Positions 1 through 9,607 of a DNA stretch of 64,000 bases are shown here, piece by piece. The stretch comes from Bacillus velezensis (GTDB lineage Bacteria > Bacillota > Bacilli > Bacillales > Bacillaceae), in NCBI RefSeq assembly GCF_001461825.1, contig NZ_LLZC01000012.1:62001-126000 (forward strand). Direction: 5' to 3'. Every line of letters begins with the position of its first letter. Within the stretch, counting starts at the first letter, position 1. The notes beneath the pieces are model-generated. The model ran no database searches, was not told the origin of the DNA, and saw only the letters and a list, made by a program, of their open reading frames with translations. The position numbers were made by a program, and so were the translations under genes.

Positions 1-10
1 TTTCCTCCTT
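1..10 (-). promoter_or_regulatory. Ribosome binding site of a gene outside the window
   Basis: The minus strand reads AAGGAGGAAA about 30 bases past the msmR stop. This is a canonical Bacillus ribosome binding site whose start codon would lie left of the window, so msmR is the first gene of an operon or is closely followed by a co-oriented gene. Confidence 0.6.
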
Positions 11-39
11 TAAATATGATATAAACGCTGCGGGACACG

Positions 40-1065
40 TCACCTCCTTTCTTGTGAGCCGCAGCTTTGTCTGACAATCAATGAAGTGGGGAGCGTCACG
101 GCCAGCGGGACGGTTCTGCCGTTTAAACGGTCGAGAAGCAATTTGACACCCGTCCTGCCCATCTCTTCCGTGTATACTTTTACCGTTGATAACGGCGTGC
201 TGGCGTATTCTGCCTCATCAATTCCGTTGAAGCTGACAACCGCCGCATCGCGCGGGACTTGAAGGCCGGCTTCCTGCAAGGCTTTTAAAGCGCCGACAGC
301 CATCGAATCACTTGCGATAAAAAAGGCATCGGGGAGACTTCCGCCTTTGATGGCTTCATTCATCAGCCGGAACCCTTCGTGCATGCTGTATTCGCCGATC
401 AGTACATGCTCCGGCTCGGCGCCGGCCATTTGTAAGAAAGCGGTCAGACGCTTATCCTCAATCGTTTTATTGCTGTTTACGCCGTCTATGACGGTATGCT
501 CCCGCTCCCGGCCGCCGATATAACCTAGCCGCTGATAACCGAGCGACAGAAGATGTTCTATCGCCTTCTGCGCTGCGGCATAAAAATCCACGCTGACGGA
601 ATCGTAGCGGGCGGGATCGGGTGTGCCGTTAACAAATACCGCGTGCCTGAAAGCGGCGCTGATATTCGTAAGCGCCTCGTCTTGCAGGCTGCCGATGACG
701 ATGACGCCGTCCAGTTCGTGAAACATATGCTCTTGAAAAGAACCGAGATGGATAGAAGATGTGATAAAAACTTTTTGCCGAAAGCATTCTTCCTCAATGC
801 CTTTTCGGATCGCCGAAAAATAAGGATCCTGCCGTTCTTCTTCGGGTGACAGGCAGCTGACAACGCCGATCAGGGGCGCTGAATCGCTGCGGCTGCGGTT
901 CTTCCGTTTTTTTGCCGACGGCTGATAGCCCAGCTCATCGGCGATCCTCAGAACTTTTTCTCTTGTTTCATCAGTCACGGCCAAAGAGTCATCCTTATTT
1001 AAAATTCTCGATACTGTCGCGCTGGATACAGATGCCTGTAAGGCAATATCTTTGAGACGGACCAT
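40..1065 (-). CDS. msmR: LacI-family transcriptional repressor, MsmR-like
   Basis: A 341-residue LacI/GalR protein. The N-terminal helix-turn-helix (about residues 4-25, with the family pattern ATVSRIL) is followed by a periplasmic-binding-protein-like effector domain that ends in TLPTSLIVRQS. The family binds palindromic operators as a dimer and releases DNA on binding a sugar. The gene reads leftward, and a strong ribosome binding site just past its end (positions 1-10) shows that another gene follows outside the window. In B. subtilis msmR precedes the msmE alpha-galactoside uptake genes, so that is the probable target. A cre site overlaps its own promoter. The LacI assignment is firm; the msmR name rests on similarity by eye and context. 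Confidence 0.75.
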   Translation of the reverse strand: MVRLKDIALQASVSSATVSRILNKDDSLAVTDETREKVLRIADELGYQPSAKKRKNRSRSDSAPLIGVVSCLSPEEERQDPYFSAIRKGIEEECFRQKVFITSSIHLGSFQEHMFHELDGVIVIGSLQDEALTNISAAFRHAVFVNGTPDPARYDSVSVDFYAAAQKAIEHLLSLGYQRLGYIGGREREHTVIDGVNSNKTIEDKRLTAFLQMAGAEPEHVLIGEYSMHEGFRLMNEAIKGGSLPDAFFIASDSMAVGALKALQEAGLQVPRDAAVVSFNGIDEAEYASTPLSTVKVYTEEMGRTGVKLLLDRLNGRTVPLAVTLPTSLIVRQSCGSQERR

Positions 1066-1128
1066 TTCGCATCTCCTTTTTACTAAATATTTACTAAACA
1101 GAAATGACCTGGTTATTGTTAAAATGAT

Positions 1129-1156
1129 ATTATCATACGTTAGTAAGCGTTTTCAA
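1129..1156 (-). promoter_or_regulatory. Sigma-A promoter of msmR
   Basis: On the minus strand TTGAAA (1151-1156) and GATAAT (1129-1134) are separated by 16 bases, 64 bases upstream of the msmR start codon. The -35 box lies inside the cre element. Confidence 0.65.
1142..1155. promoter_or_regulatory. cre site (CcpA binding) at the msmR promoter
   Basis: AGTAAGCGTTTTCA matches the cre consensus TGWNANCGNTNWCA at 13 of 14 positions. It covers the msmR -35 box, the placement expected for direct carbon catabolite repression. Confidence 0.7.
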
Positions 1157-1265
1157 TAACTATTTTTGGTTGCTTTTAGTAAAAATCAGTAAAAAAGAAA
1201 ATCTGTTTTTCTCTATCATATTTCAATTGAACCGGAATAAATTGATAGAGAAAGGAGAGGGTGAT

Positions 1266-1448
1266 GTGCTGAAGATAGCTGTTTTTGATGAGGAGCATGA
1301 AAAGGATCTGCAGACTGAAGTCAATACATTTTTAAAGGGGATTTCTGATGAACAGCTCGTTGATATTAAATATACGGTAGCGGCGGCCTGTGATCCTGAA
1401 GGTGAGCAGCTTTATTGTTTTTCCGCTCTCATTTTATACCGAAAATAA
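1266..1448 (+). CDS. cse60: Sporulation protein Cse60 (YteV)
   Basis: A 60-residue protein (FDEEHEKDLQTEVN near the start, CFSALILYRK at the end) that I recognise as Cse60, a small sigma-E-dependent sporulation protein of unknown biochemical role. The GTG at 1266 is chosen because GAAAGGAGAGG lies just upstream at proper spacing and the length equals the known protein. Upstream in-frame codons would add 32 residues without a ribosome binding site. It converges on opuD and shares a bidirectional terminator with it. A sigma-E promoter is expected but not clearly seen. Confidence 0.85.
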   Translation: MLKIAVFDEEHEKDLQTEVNTFLKGISDEQLVDIKYTVAAACDPEGEQLYCFSALILYRK

Positions 1449-1450
1449 AA

Positions 1451-1474
1451 AAGCCCGGACGAAATGCCGGGCTT
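1451..1474. terminator. Bidirectional terminator between cse60 and opuD
   Basis: AAGCCCGG and CCGGGCTT form an 8-bp stem. On the minus strand it is followed by a T-rich run, so it serves opuD best and cse60 from the other side. Confidence 0.8.
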
Positions 1475-1483
1475 CTTTGTGCA

Positions 1484-3019
1484 TTATGCTTTTTTGACGC
1501 GGGGACTTCTCGGTTTTTGGTATTTCTCCGCTTGTTTGATTCCTTTTCTCTCGCTCGCTAATGACTTGTACAGAGACACGATCATCAGAAGGATCACGAC
1601 TGAAAACGGAACCGCGGCGAGAATGGCCGTGTTTTGCAGTGCGGCCAGACCGCCGGAATATAATAATACCGCTGCCACGGCGGACTGGATGATGCCCCAG
1701 ATGATTTTCACCCGGTTTGAAGGGTCTAATGAGCCGTAAGACGTTTGCATTCCAAGCACAAATGTCGCTGAATCCGCTGATGTAATAAAGAATACAGCGA
1801 TCAGAACAAGCGTTAATACGGATGTCACCATTGTCAGCGGATAGTGGCTGAGTGCGCCGAACAGCATCGTATCCGTTGACATTCCCGCGACATTGAATAC
1901 GCCTTTCTGCTGAAGATCCATCGCGGATACACCGAAGATCGCAAACCATAAGAAAGCCAATATACAAGGTGTCACCAACACCCCGATTAAAAATTCCCGG
2001 ATCGTCCGGCCCCTTGATACACGGGCGATAAAAATGCCGACAAACGGCGACCAGGATATCCACCAGGCCCAATAGAAAATGGTCCAGCTGTTAATCCATT
2101 CGCGTTTTTGGGGATCATTCGGAGACAAGCGAAAGCTCATCTGCACGATATTTTGGATGTATTGGCCGATAGAATCGGTAAATGAGTTCATAATCAGCAC
2201 CGTCGGGCCTGCAATGAGCATAAAGATCATTAAAATACCCGCGAGCGCCATGTTGGTATTGCTTAAGTATTTAATCCCTTTGCCGATTCCGCTCCACGCA
2301 GAAATCAAAAATAACACGGTCACGACAGCGATCAGGATCAGCTGAATGGAAAATGTTTTTGGAATGCCGAATAAATAATGCAGACCGCCGTTGATCTGAG
2401 TCGCTCCGAGCCCTAAGCTTGTCGCCACACCGACAACGGTCGCAAACACCGCGATACAGTCAATCGCTTTGCCGATCGGCCCGTTTACTTTATCGCCCAA
2501 AAGCGGTGTCAGTGTGCTGCTGATCAAACCGGGCGCGTCTTTTCTGAATTGAAAATATGCGATACATAAAGCGACGACCGCATAGATGGCCCAAGCGTGC
2601 AGCCCCCAGTGGAAAAATGTGTACCGGAGCGCATCACGAAATGCTTGGGGCGTTTCTGTTTCACCTGAGGGAGAGCTGATGGCGTAATGGCTGATCGGTT
2701 CCGCAGCCCCGTAAAATACCAAACCGATTCCCATGCCTGCGCTGAAAAGCATGGCAAACCATGATAATAAGCCGAATTCCGGTTTTTCCCCGGGTTTTCC
2801 GAGTTTTATTGTGCCGATCGGACTCACAATGAGAAAGAGACAGAAACCGACAAATATAGAAACGACCAGCAGATAATACCAGCCGAAAGAATCCGTAATA
2901 AATTTTTGTGCCGTATCAGTGACTTGCTGCAGGCTGTCAGGAGAAATGGCCCCCCATAAAACCGCAGCTGCTGTGATGACAATCACAATCCAAAAAACAC
3001 TGGAGATGTTCTTCTTCAA
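1484..3019 (-). CDS. opuD: Glycine betaine transporter OpuD (BCCT family)
   Basis: A 511-residue, 12-helix secondary transporter of the betaine/choline/carnitine family, importing glycine betaine with sodium for osmoprotection. The tryptophan-rich family motif [10 protein letters not shown] (about residues 330-340), next to [14 protein letters not shown], is diagnostic. The start is TTG at 3019, preceded by GAGGGTG at good spacing. The C-terminal tail is short and basic. It is transcribed alone, with terminator 1451-1474 after it and a candidate sigma-B promoter upstream. The length agrees with B. subtilis OpuD. Confidence 0.93.
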   Translation of the reverse strand: MKKNISSVFWIVIVITAAAVLWGAISPDSLQQVTDTAQKFITDSFGWYYLLVVSIFVGFCLFLIVSPIGTIKLGKPGEKPEFGLLSWFAMLFSAGMGIGLVFYGAAEPISHYAISSPSGETETPQAFRDALRYTFFHWGLHAWAIYAVVALCIAYFQFRKDAPGLISSTLTPLLGDKVNGPIGKAIDCIAVFATVVGVATSLGLGATQINGGLHYLFGIPKTFSIQLILIAVVTVLFLISAWSGIGKGIKYLSNTNMALAGILMIFMLIAGPTVLIMNSFTDSIGQYIQNIVQMSFRLSPNDPQKREWINSWTIFYWAWWISWSPFVGIFIARVSRGRTIREFLIGVLVTPCILAFLWFAIFGVSAMDLQQKGVFNVAGMSTDTMLFGALSHYPLTMVTSVLTLVLIAVFFITSADSATFVLGMQTSYGSLDPSNRVKIIWGIIQSAVAAVLLYSGGLAALQNTAILAAVPFSVVILLMIVSLYKSLASERKGIKQAEKYQKPRSPRVKKA

Positions 3020-3103
3020 ACGTTCTCACCCTCTGACTATTTTTTTCAATACGCCATTTTGTTTTAGTGTGGTCGTACGATTGCAGATCATTCCTTTCTT
3101 CCT

Positions 3104-3129
3104 ATTCCCTCAATCAGGTGAAACAAAAC
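3104..3129 (-). promoter_or_regulatory. Candidate sigma-B promoter of opuD
   Basis: On the minus strand GTTTTG (3124-3129) and GGGAAT (3104-3109) are separated by 14 bases, close to the sigma-B consensus GTTTAA-N12-14-GGGWAW and 85 bases upstream of the start codon. Stress control of a compatible-solute importer is plausible. Seen by motif only. Confidence 0.5.
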
Positions 3130-3198
3130 GCAGAAAACTCTATCATGTTTTTGGTCAATTATCAACGGGGACGCTCAGGTAAATGCGCTTTAAACCAT

Positions 3199-4464
3199 TT
3201 AGAGCGAGCGTGAGAAACGTCCTGCATTCAAACCGGCGAGACGACCCGTGACAAAGGCTGAAGTGATATTGTAGCCCCCGGTATAGCCGTGAATGTCGAG
3301 TATTTCTCCGCAAAAATATAAGCCTTCCATTTTTTTAGACGCCATTTGTTTCGGCTCAATCTCTTTTACGGAAACACCTCCGCCTGTGACAAACGCTTTG
3401 TCCAAAGAAAGCGTTCCGTCAGCGGCAACCGTAAATTGTTTGCAGTCTTTGACAAAAGCCCTGAATTGATCCTTCGGCAGTTCCGTAAAGCTTGTCTGCG
3501 GATCAAGACCGTTCCGTTCCAGAAGAAAAAGCAGGTACCGTTCCTGCATCCACGGCTTCAGCGCGTTTTTGAGCGCTTTTTTCGGTGCGTCTTTCAGTTC
3601 CTTGTGCATCTTTTGAAATAACTCTTCCTCGTTGATGCCGGGAAACAGATCGATGCGGAGTTTGACCTCTGGCTGCTTTTTCAGTTCTTTGACGACAAAT
3701 TGGCTGCAGCGGAGAATGGCGGGGCCTGACAAGCCGAAATGGGTAAACAGCATGTCCATCACATGTGTGACGATTGGTTTGCCTTTTTTATTCAGGACGC
3801 TGACGGCCGTGTTTCTAAGAGACAGCCCCTGAAGTGTTTTTTGTTTAATAAACGGTTCTGACGACGTAACCGGCACTTCCGTCGGAAAGAGTTCGGTCAC
3901 GGTATGACCGGCCGCTTCCGCCCATGCATAGCCGTCTCCGGTGCTGCCGGTATGCGGGACTGATTTTCCGCCGACCGCGATAATGACGGCGTCTGCGTTA
4001 ATGTGTTCGTCATTGTTTGTCGTAATGCCTGCTGTCCTGCCGTTCTCGTACCGCACTTCTTTGATTTTTTCATTTGTGCGGATGGTGACATTCAGTTGTT
4101 TTAATCGGTTCAAAAGCGCATCGACAACGCTTTGCGCTTTGTCCGTCACCGGGAACATGCGCCCGTGGTCTTCTTCTTTCAGCTGAATGCCGAGTTTTTC
4201 AAAAAAGGCGATGATATCTTCATTATTAAATTCGGAAAACGCGCTGTATAAAAAGCGGCCGTTGCCGGGGATGTGTTTGATGATTTCTTCAACGGGGAGG
4301 CGGTTGGTCACGTTGCAGCGCCCGCCGCCGGAAATCGCCAGCTTCCGTCCCAGCTTGTTTCCTTTATCGATTAATAATACGTCCGCCCCTTCTTCGCCTG
4401 CGGCAATCGCAGCCATTAAACCGGACGGACCGCCGCCGATCACAATCACGTCATAATGTTTCAT
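3199..4464 (-). CDS. ytfP: NAD(P)/FAD-dependent oxidoreductase YtfP (HI0933 family)
   Basis: A 421-residue flavoprotein. The N-terminal dinucleotide-binding motif [11 protein letters not shown] (about residues 8-18) and the GGRCNVTN motif around residue 50 are typical of the HI0933/BaiN flavoprotein family. The C-terminal [15 protein letters not shown] segment completes the FAD site. The substrate is not established. It is divergent from murJ across a 200-bp intergenic region and appears monocistronic. The upstream ribosome binding site is weak (GATGAAAT), but the start agrees with the beginning of the Rossmann fold. Confidence 0.85.
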   Translation of the reverse strand: MKHYDVIVIGGGPSGLMAAIAAGEEGADVLLIDKGNKLGRKLAISGGGRCNVTNRLPVEEIIKHIPGNGRFLYSAFSEFNNEDIIAFFEKLGIQLKEEDHGRMFPVTDKAQSVVDALLNRLKQLNVTIRTNEKIKEVRYENGRTAGITTNNDEHINADAVIIAVGGKSVPHTGSTGDGYAWAEAAGHTVTELFPTEVPVTSSEPFIKQKTLQGLSLRNTAVSVLNKKGKPIVTHVMDMLFTHFGLSGPAILRCSQFVVKELKKQPEVKLRIDLFPGINEEELFQKMHKELKDAPKKALKNALKPWMQERYLLFLLERNGLDPQTSFTELPKDQFRAFVKDCKQFTVAADGTLSLDKAFVTGGGVSVKEIEPKQMASKKMEGLYFCGEILDIHGYTGGYNITSAFVTGRLAGLNAGRFSRSL

Positions 4465-4671
4465 ATTTCATCAACAACTTTCTTTTTCACGTATAATAGG
4501 CGGAAATGTCCGCTTTCTGCTATTATAGCGAAAGAAAGGGAATCCTTAAACGTATTTTGTTTTTTAAAGGGTTTTCCCAAAAAGTTTCCCGCTGTAATTA
4601 TTACCGTCTAATTGCCCAGTTGTGTTAAAATAGAAAAGTTGAATCTTCGTAGAAAATGGTGATGAGGAAAC

Positions 4672-6309
4672 ATGTCAAGCAAATTGTTAAGGGGCACGTT
4701 CGTGCTGACGCTCGGCACCTATATATCGCGGATTTTAGGGATGATTTATCTGATCCCGTTCGGAGCGATGGTCGGAGCGACGGGCGGAGCTTTGTTTCAA
4801 TACGGATATAATCAATATACACTGTTTTTAAACATTGCCACGATGGGATTTCCCGCCGCGGTTTCAAAATTTGTCTCGAAATATAACTCCAAAGGAGACT
4901 ATGAGACGAGCAGGCGGATGCTGAGAGCGGGAATGTCGGTTATGCTCGTAACCGGGATGATCGCTTTTTCAATTCTTTATATTTCGGCGCCGTTTTTTGC
5001 GGAAACATCTCTCGGCGGCACGAGTAACAACGGACTTACGATTGACCACGTCGTTTATGTCATCCGGATGGTCAGTCTGGCACTTTTGGTCGTGCCGATT
5101 ATGAGTCTTGTGCGCGGTTTTTTCCAAGGTCACCAGATGATGGGGCCGACAGCCGTTTCACAGGTTGTGGAGCAGCTTGCCCGGATCATCTTTTTATTGG
5201 GCGCAACGTATTTGATTTTAAGAGTGATCAACGGCGGCCTTGTCATCGCGGTCGGATACGCGACTTTCGCGGCGCTGATCGGATCATTCGGAGGGCTTGT
5301 CGTCCTTTATATTTACTGGAATAAGCGGAAGGGCGATCTCCTGGCGATGAAGCCGAATCTCGTCCCGTCTGCGAACTTAAGTTATAAAAAAATGTTCATT
5401 GAGCTTTTCAGTTATGCCGCTCCTTACGTATTTGTCGGACTGGCGATTCCTTTGTATTCATATATCGATACGAATACGTTTAATAAAGCGATGATTGCGG
5501 CGGGCCATAAGGATATCAGCCAGGACATGCTTGCGATTGTCACCCTTTATGTGCCGAAGCTTGTTATGATCCCGGTTTCTCTGGCGACCGCTTTCGGTCT
5601 GACGCTGATTCCGACGATTACTGAATCGTTTACGAGCAGGAATTATAAGCTTTTGAACCAGCAGATTAACCAGACGATGCAAATCATTCTGTTTTTGGTT
5701 ATTCCCGCCGTTGTCGGGATGTCCGTGTTATCGGGTCCGGCCTATACGTTCTTCTACGGCTCTGAAAGTCTTCGCCCGGATATCGGACAGGATATATTGT
5801 TCTGGTACGCGCCTGTCGCGATTCTGTTTTCTCTGTTTACCGTAAACGCCGCGATCCTGCAAGGGATTAATAAACAGAAATTTGCTGTCGTGAGCCTTTT
5901 CATCGGCGTCATTATAAAAGTGGTGCTGAACGTGCCGCTGATCAAGCTGTTTCAGGGGGACGGGGCCATCTTGGCAACGGCGCTCGGTTATATCGCTTCT
6001 CTTCTGTACGGTTTTATCATGATTAAGCGCCATGCGGGCTATTCGTATACGGTACTTATAAAACGGGTCATTTTAATCGCAGTCCTGTCCGTCCTGATGG
6101 GAGTCGCGGTCAAGCTGACTCAATGGCTGCTCAGCTTCTTTGTAACATACCAAAGCGGCCAGGTGCATGCGGCGATTGTCGTCTTTGTCTGCGCCGCTGT
6201 CGGCGGTGCGGTGTACATGTTTGCCGCGTACCGAATCGGATTTTTACAGAAAATGTTTGGAAACCGTCTGCCCCGCGTTTTGAGAAGAGGCAGGCATTCC
6301 GCCCATTAA
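4672..6309 (+). CDS. murJ: Lipid II flippase MurJ (YtgP), MOP superfamily
   Basis: A 545-residue polytopic membrane protein with about 14 hydrophobic segments and the MviN/MurJ-type opening (RGTFVLTLGTYISRILGM). The B. subtilis orthologue YtgP is the MurJ flippase that moves the peptidoglycan precursor lipid II across the membrane. The ATG at 4672 follows GATGAGG. A terminator at 6321-6348 separates it from ytzG, though read-through is possible because the next ribosome binding site begins immediately after the hairpin. The family is certain; the function is by orthology. Confidence 0.9.
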   Translation: MSSKLLRGTFVLTLGTYISRILGMIYLIPFGAMVGATGGALFQYGYNQYTLFLNIATMGFPAAVSKFVSKYNSKGDYETSRRMLRAGMSVMLVTGMIAFSILYISAPFFAETSLGGTSNNGLTIDHVVYVIRMVSLALLVVPIMSLVRGFFQGHQMMGPTAVSQVVEQLARIIFLLGATYLILRVINGGLVIAVGYATFAALIGSFGGLVVLYIYWNKRKGDLLAMKPNLVPSANLSYKKMFIELFSYAAPYVFVGLAIPLYSYIDTNTFNKAMIAAGHKDISQDMLAIVTLYVPKLVMIPVSLATAFGLTLIPTITESFTSRNYKLLNQQINQTMQIILFLVIPAVVGMSVLSGPAYTFFYGSESLRPDIGQDILFWYAPVAILFSLFTVNAAILQGINKQKFAVVSLFIGVIIKVVLNVPLIKLFQGDGAILATALGYIASLLYGFIMIKRHAGYSYTVLIKRVILIAVLSVLMGVAVKLTQWLLSFFVTYQSGQVHAAIVVFVCAAVGGAVYMFAAYRIGFLQKMFGNRLPRVLRRGRHSAH

Positions 6310-6320
6310 GAATAATGAAT

Positions 6321-6348
6321 AGTCCGCTTATCGCGGGCTTTTCTTTTT
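6321..6348 (+). terminator. Terminator after murJ
   Basis: AGTCCGC and GCGGGCT (7 bp with one G-U pair, 5-base loop) are followed by a T-rich tail. The ytzG ribosome binding site starts right behind it. Confidence 0.65.
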
Positions 6349-6364
6349 AAAGGAGAGGATCAGG

Positions 6365-7084
6365 ATGAGACTTGATAAGCTGCTTGCCAACAGCGGATTC
6401 GGCTCAAGAAAAGATGTGAAAAAAATCGTCAAGGCTGGGGCTGTCATGATTGACGGAGAGCCGGCGAAAGATGTGAAAACCCATGTCGATCCGGAAAAAC
6501 AGGACATCACGGTATACGGAGAGCCGGCAGATTATCGTGAATTTATTTATGTCATGATGAATAAGCCGCAAGGAGTGCTGTCCGCTACCGAAGACAGCCG
6601 CCAGCAAACGGTGGTTGATCTGCTGACGCCTGAAGAACAGCGATTTGAACCGTTTCCGGCGGGACGTCTTGATAAGGATACGGAAGGCTTTTTGCTTTTG
6701 ACCAATGACGGGCAGCTCGCTCATCGCCTGCTTTCTCCGAAAAAGCATGTGCCTAAAACATATGAGGTCCGGTTAACTTCACCCCTGTCACCGGAAGACA
6801 TCGTTCATCTGGAAAGAGGCGTCGTCATTGAAGGAGGCTATAAGACGAAGCCGGCAGCCGTTGAAATCATTACAGAAAGCCCGGATGAAACGGTGATTCA
6901 CTTGACCATTACAGAAGGCAAATATCATCAGGTGAAGCTGATGGCAAAGGCTGTCGGAAATGAAGTGGCTTATTTGAAGCGGCTTTCGATGGGGGCTGTT
7001 TCTCTTGACCCGGATCTTAAACCGGGAGAATTCCGCGAGCTGACTGAAGAGGAGCTCGAAACGCTGAGAGGCGCTGAAGTGTAA
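6365..7084 (+). CDS. ytzG: Small-subunit rRNA pseudouridine synthase YtzG (RsuA family)
   Basis: A 239-residue protein. An S4 RNA-binding domain occupies residues 1-60 and an RsuA/RluB-type pseudouridine synthase domain the rest. The catalytic motif GRLDKDTEG lies at residues 100-108, with Asp103 the expected nucleophile. The family converts a specific uridine of rRNA to pseudouridine; the RsuA branch acts on 16S rRNA. The ATG at 6365 follows AAAGGAGAGGATC. A strong terminator follows at 7095-7126. Confidence 0.88.
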   Translation: MRLDKLLANSGFGSRKDVKKIVKAGAVMIDGEPAKDVKTHVDPEKQDITVYGEPADYREFIYVMMNKPQGVLSATEDSRQQTVVDLLTPEEQRFEPFPAGRLDKDTEGFLLLTNDGQLAHRLLSPKKHVPKTYEVRLTSPLSPEDIVHLERGVVIEGGYKTKPAAVEIITESPDETVIHLTITEGKYHQVKLMAKAVGNEVAYLKRLSMGAVSLDPDLKPGEFRELTEEELETLRGAEV

Positions 7085-7094
7085 TCGATATCAG

Positions 7095-7126
7095 AAAAGC
7101 CCAAAACAGATTTGTTTTGGGCTTTT
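7095..7126 (+). terminator. Terminator after ytzG
   Basis: AAAAGCCCAAAACA pairs with TGTTTTGGGCTTTT and is followed by TATAT. A long stable stem. Confidence 0.85.
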
Positions 7127-7138
7127 TATATAGAGGAA

Positions 7139-7170
7139 CAAAAAACAAGGCAAAGACGCTGCTTTGCCTT
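7139..7170 (-). terminator. Terminator after ytzE
   Basis: On the minus strand AAGGCAAAG/CTTTGCCTT (9 bp, 6-base loop) is followed by GTTTTTT. It lies 40 bases past the ytzE stop. Confidence 0.8.
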
Positions 7171-7211
7171 GCAGCATGTCAGGCCGAAAAGGGCCTTATG
7201 TAATTGTTCGC

Positions 7212-7433
7212 TTAAGATGTAATTTTCACTTTTTTTCGTGTTGTCTCCCACTTGCCTCGGCTAGGACTATGAACAAGATCATTGTATGCTAACACATTTA
7301 AGTCTCGCTGAATGGTTCTAGGTGTAATGCCGAATTCATCAACCAGTTCCTGTGTTGTCACAAGGCCTTTTTCCTGGATGAACATGTAAACTGATTTAAT
7401 CCGAGTCAGCATACGATTTGTTGAAGGTTTCAA
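7212..7433 (-). CDS. ytzE: DeoR-type helix-turn-helix protein YtzE
   Basis: A 73-residue protein consisting only of a DeoR-like winged helix: TTQELVDEFGITPRTIQRDL spans the recognition helix. No effector domain is present, as in B. subtilis YtzE. The TTG at 7433 is chosen because AGGGAGTGG lies just upstream and the length matches the orthologue. An upstream ATG would add 47 unrelated residues. It is divergent from ythP, which makes the ABC genes possible targets, but this is inference. Confidence 0.82.
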   Translation of the reverse strand: MKPSTNRMLTRIKSVYMFIQEKGLVTTQELVDEFGITPRTIQRDLNVLAYNDLVHSPSRGKWETTRKKVKITS

Positions 7434-7712
7434 AAAACCACTCCCTATCATAAGATCGGATGGACTTGATATACCACAACTTTCGACTCTAAAACTTCGT
7501 ACGAATAAGCAACAAAGGATGACATTCTGTTTTTCTCTTTTAACTGCCTCCATTATACACGATATGGACGACATGAATCTAGGAATAAGCGCAGATAATT
7601 TTTTCCAAATGGGTGCCGCCTTGGTGCATTACTATGTCCGGTCCGCTTTTATTATTATGGAAACTGAAACTTTTTTTATACATGTCCGTATGAAAACGGG
7701 GGAGTGAGAAGT

Positions 7713-8417
7713 TTGGGAGAATTATTGAATGCAAACATTGTCTGCGCCGGTTATGCTGACAGGCCGAAGGTGATTTCTGATGTATCTCTGTCAGTCAACG
7801 CTGGTGAAATTGCCGGTTTAATCGGAGCGAACGGCGCGGGGAAAAGTACAGTGATAAAGGCGGTTCTCGGGCTGTCCCGGGATATAGAAGGCGGTATTGA
7901 GTGGAATGATTCATCTTATGCTTACATACCGGAGCGTCCGAGTTTTTACGATGAACTGACGCTTTGGGAGCACCTCGAGCTGACCGGGTCATTGCGGGGT
8001 ATAGAAGGGGAAGAATGCCGTGAGCGGGCAGGGCGGCTGCTTGAAGAGTTTTCGCTGACTTCTGTAAAACATGATTTGCCTTCCGGCTTTTCAAAAGGGA
8101 TGCAGCAAAAATTGATGCTCATACAGGCATTTTTGGCGAAGCCGGATATTTACATCATTGATGAGCCTTTTATCGGACTTGATCCGATCTCAACGAAGCT
8201 GTTTACCGACATGCTGATTGCTGAGAAAGAAAGGGGCGCGGGGATTTTGATGTGCACTCATGTTCTGGATACGGCGGAAAAAATCTGCGACCGGTTTTAT
8301 TTGCTGGATCAGGGCGCTCTGCTTCTTCAAGGCACGTTAGAGGAGCTTCAGGAAAAAACGGGGAGCCGTTCACTGCTGGATTGCTTTTATTCAGCGGTTC
8401 GGAGCAGTCAGCGATGA
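7713..8417 (+). CDS. ythP: ABC transporter ATP-binding protein YthP
   Basis: A 234-residue ABC ATPase. Walker A is GANGAGKST at residues 38-46, the signature region is SGFSKGMQQK, Walker B is IYIIDEPFIGLDP, and the H-loop is CTHVLD. It pairs with the membrane protein YthQ, whose ATG overlaps its TGA, so the two form an exporter-type ABC system. The TTG at 7713 is preferred because GGGGGAG lies 7 bases upstream; GTG at 7704 is an alternative 3 codons longer. The substrate is unknown. Confidence 0.85.
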   Translation: MGELLNANIVCAGYADRPKVISDVSLSVNAGEIAGLIGANGAGKSTVIKAVLGLSRDIEGGIEWNDSSYAYIPERPSFYDELTLWEHLELTGSLRGIEGEECRERAGRLLEEFSLTSVKHDLPSGFSKGMQQKLMLIQAFLAKPDIYIIDEPFIGLDPISTKLFTDMLIAEKERGAGILMCTHVLDTAEKICDRFYLLDQGALLLQGTLEELQEKTGSRSLLDCFYSAVRSSQR

Positions 8418-9574
8418 CCGGGCGGGCTTTGTTTTTTCAAAGGCTGTTTCATTATTGGCGCTATCAATGGAAGGTGTTCCAGACGGTCATTGATTGGACG
8501 GTCGCGCTGTATATCGTTCTTCCCGCTGCCGCATTTGCCGTTTATCAATATGCTGATTGGCTGAACGGCAGGGGGCTTCTTAATGGAGCGGCAGGAGTAT
8601 TAGGGTGGGGCTGGCTGTATGTATTCAGTGCCCTGCTGTTGTGCACGGGTTTTATTCATACCTTTTTGCTGGAAGCGGATCACGTATTTTTGGTGCATGC
8701 AAAACATCTGATGCAAAAGCTGAAACGGTATGCGCTTTTGTATTCGATGTTCCTTTCCCTTATCAAATGGGGTGCGCTTGCCGTATTGTTATTTCCCTTA
8801 TGGCGCCAATACGGTGACTGTACCTTACCGGCATATTCAGGTATGTTTTGCTGTCTGTTCGGCTTCCATACTGCAATATTAGCGGTGCACCGGCACAGAA
8901 AAAACAGCAGGCGGACATTCGGGAATCAGGCGGCGGGCTGGCTGAAAGTGATGGTTCTGATGGCGGGGGCGTTTTTTATGATCGTCTTTGCCGCCGAATG
9001 GTATTGGCTTTGGCCGGCGGGCTGTATATTGTTCATCTGTTCCGCTCTTTTGACTTGGAAAGGGACGGAGACATTATCAGCCTTTGAGGAAGAAGTGCTT
9101 GAAGAGAACAGGCGCAAGCTTTCATTCGCGGCCTCTGTTTTGATGCTCAGCCATGATGTGCAGCTCCCGAATGGTAAAAATAAAGGGCGGAGCAAGCCGT
9201 TTTTATATCCCGGCTCAAAGCACATCTTTACAAAACGGTCGGCGTATACGGCGTGGAAAGAATTGTTCTTTAAAGTGCTGATCCGAAACGGCGGGTATCT
9301 CCGGCAGCTTTACCTTTTAACCGCGGCTTTTACGGCTCTTATTCTCGTTCTTCCGCTCTTAGTGAAGCCGGCAGTCCTTATTTTATTTGCGATCGTCAGC
9401 CGCTATGCCGCGTCGCTTTTATTTGACCGGATCACGGATAAACCGGTTTTAAGCGGTATCAAGAGAGACAGTGATGACTATTTCAGGGCGCGAAACAGCG
9501 CATTAACCGTCATTCAAATCATCTGTTCCGCCTGGTGTCTCATTGCCGCGATTCTTTCCGTTCTTTATATGTGA
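8414..9574 (+). CDS. ythQ: ABC transporter permease YthQ (EcsB-like)
   Basis: A 386-residue integral membrane protein with about 8 hydrophobic segments and an amphipathic N-terminus (MTGRALFFQRLFHYWRYQWK). It resembles EcsB-type permeases, whose Ecs system supports protein secretion, competence and intramembrane proteolysis. The ATG at 8414 overlaps the ythP stop (ATGA), showing translational coupling. A strong bidirectional terminator follows directly. The function is inferred from the ABC partner. Confidence 0.82.
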   Translation: MTGRALFFQRLFHYWRYQWKVFQTVIDWTVALYIVLPAAAFAVYQYADWLNGRGLLNGAAGVLGWGWLYVFSALLLCTGFIHTFLLEADHVFLVHAKHLMQKLKRYALLYSMFLSLIKWGALAVLLFPLWRQYGDCTLPAYSGMFCCLFGFHTAILAVHRHRKNSRRTFGNQAAGWLKVMVLMAGAFFMIVFAAEWYWLWPAGCILFICSALLTWKGTETLSAFEEEVLEENRRKLSFAASVLMLSHDVQLPNGKNKGRSKPFLYPGSKHIFTKRSAYTAWKELFFKVLIRNGGYLRQLYLLTAAFTALILVLPLLVKPAVLILFAIVSRYAASLLFDRITDKPVLSGIKRDSDDYFRARNSALTVIQIICSAWCLIAAILSVLYM

Positions 9575-9606
9575 AAATCCCTTTCCGAAAAAGGAAAGGG
9601 ATTTTT
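9574..9606. terminator. Bidirectional terminator between ythQ and pbuO
   Basis: AAAATCCCTTTCC pairs with GGAAAGGGATTTTT. A- and T-tracts on both sides make it work for both convergent genes. Confidence 0.88.
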
Positions 9607-9607
9607 C

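Noticed and set aside
553-863. Plus and minus ORFs of about 100 codons inside msmR
   Set aside because: Shadow frames of the LacI-family gene with no family resemblance.
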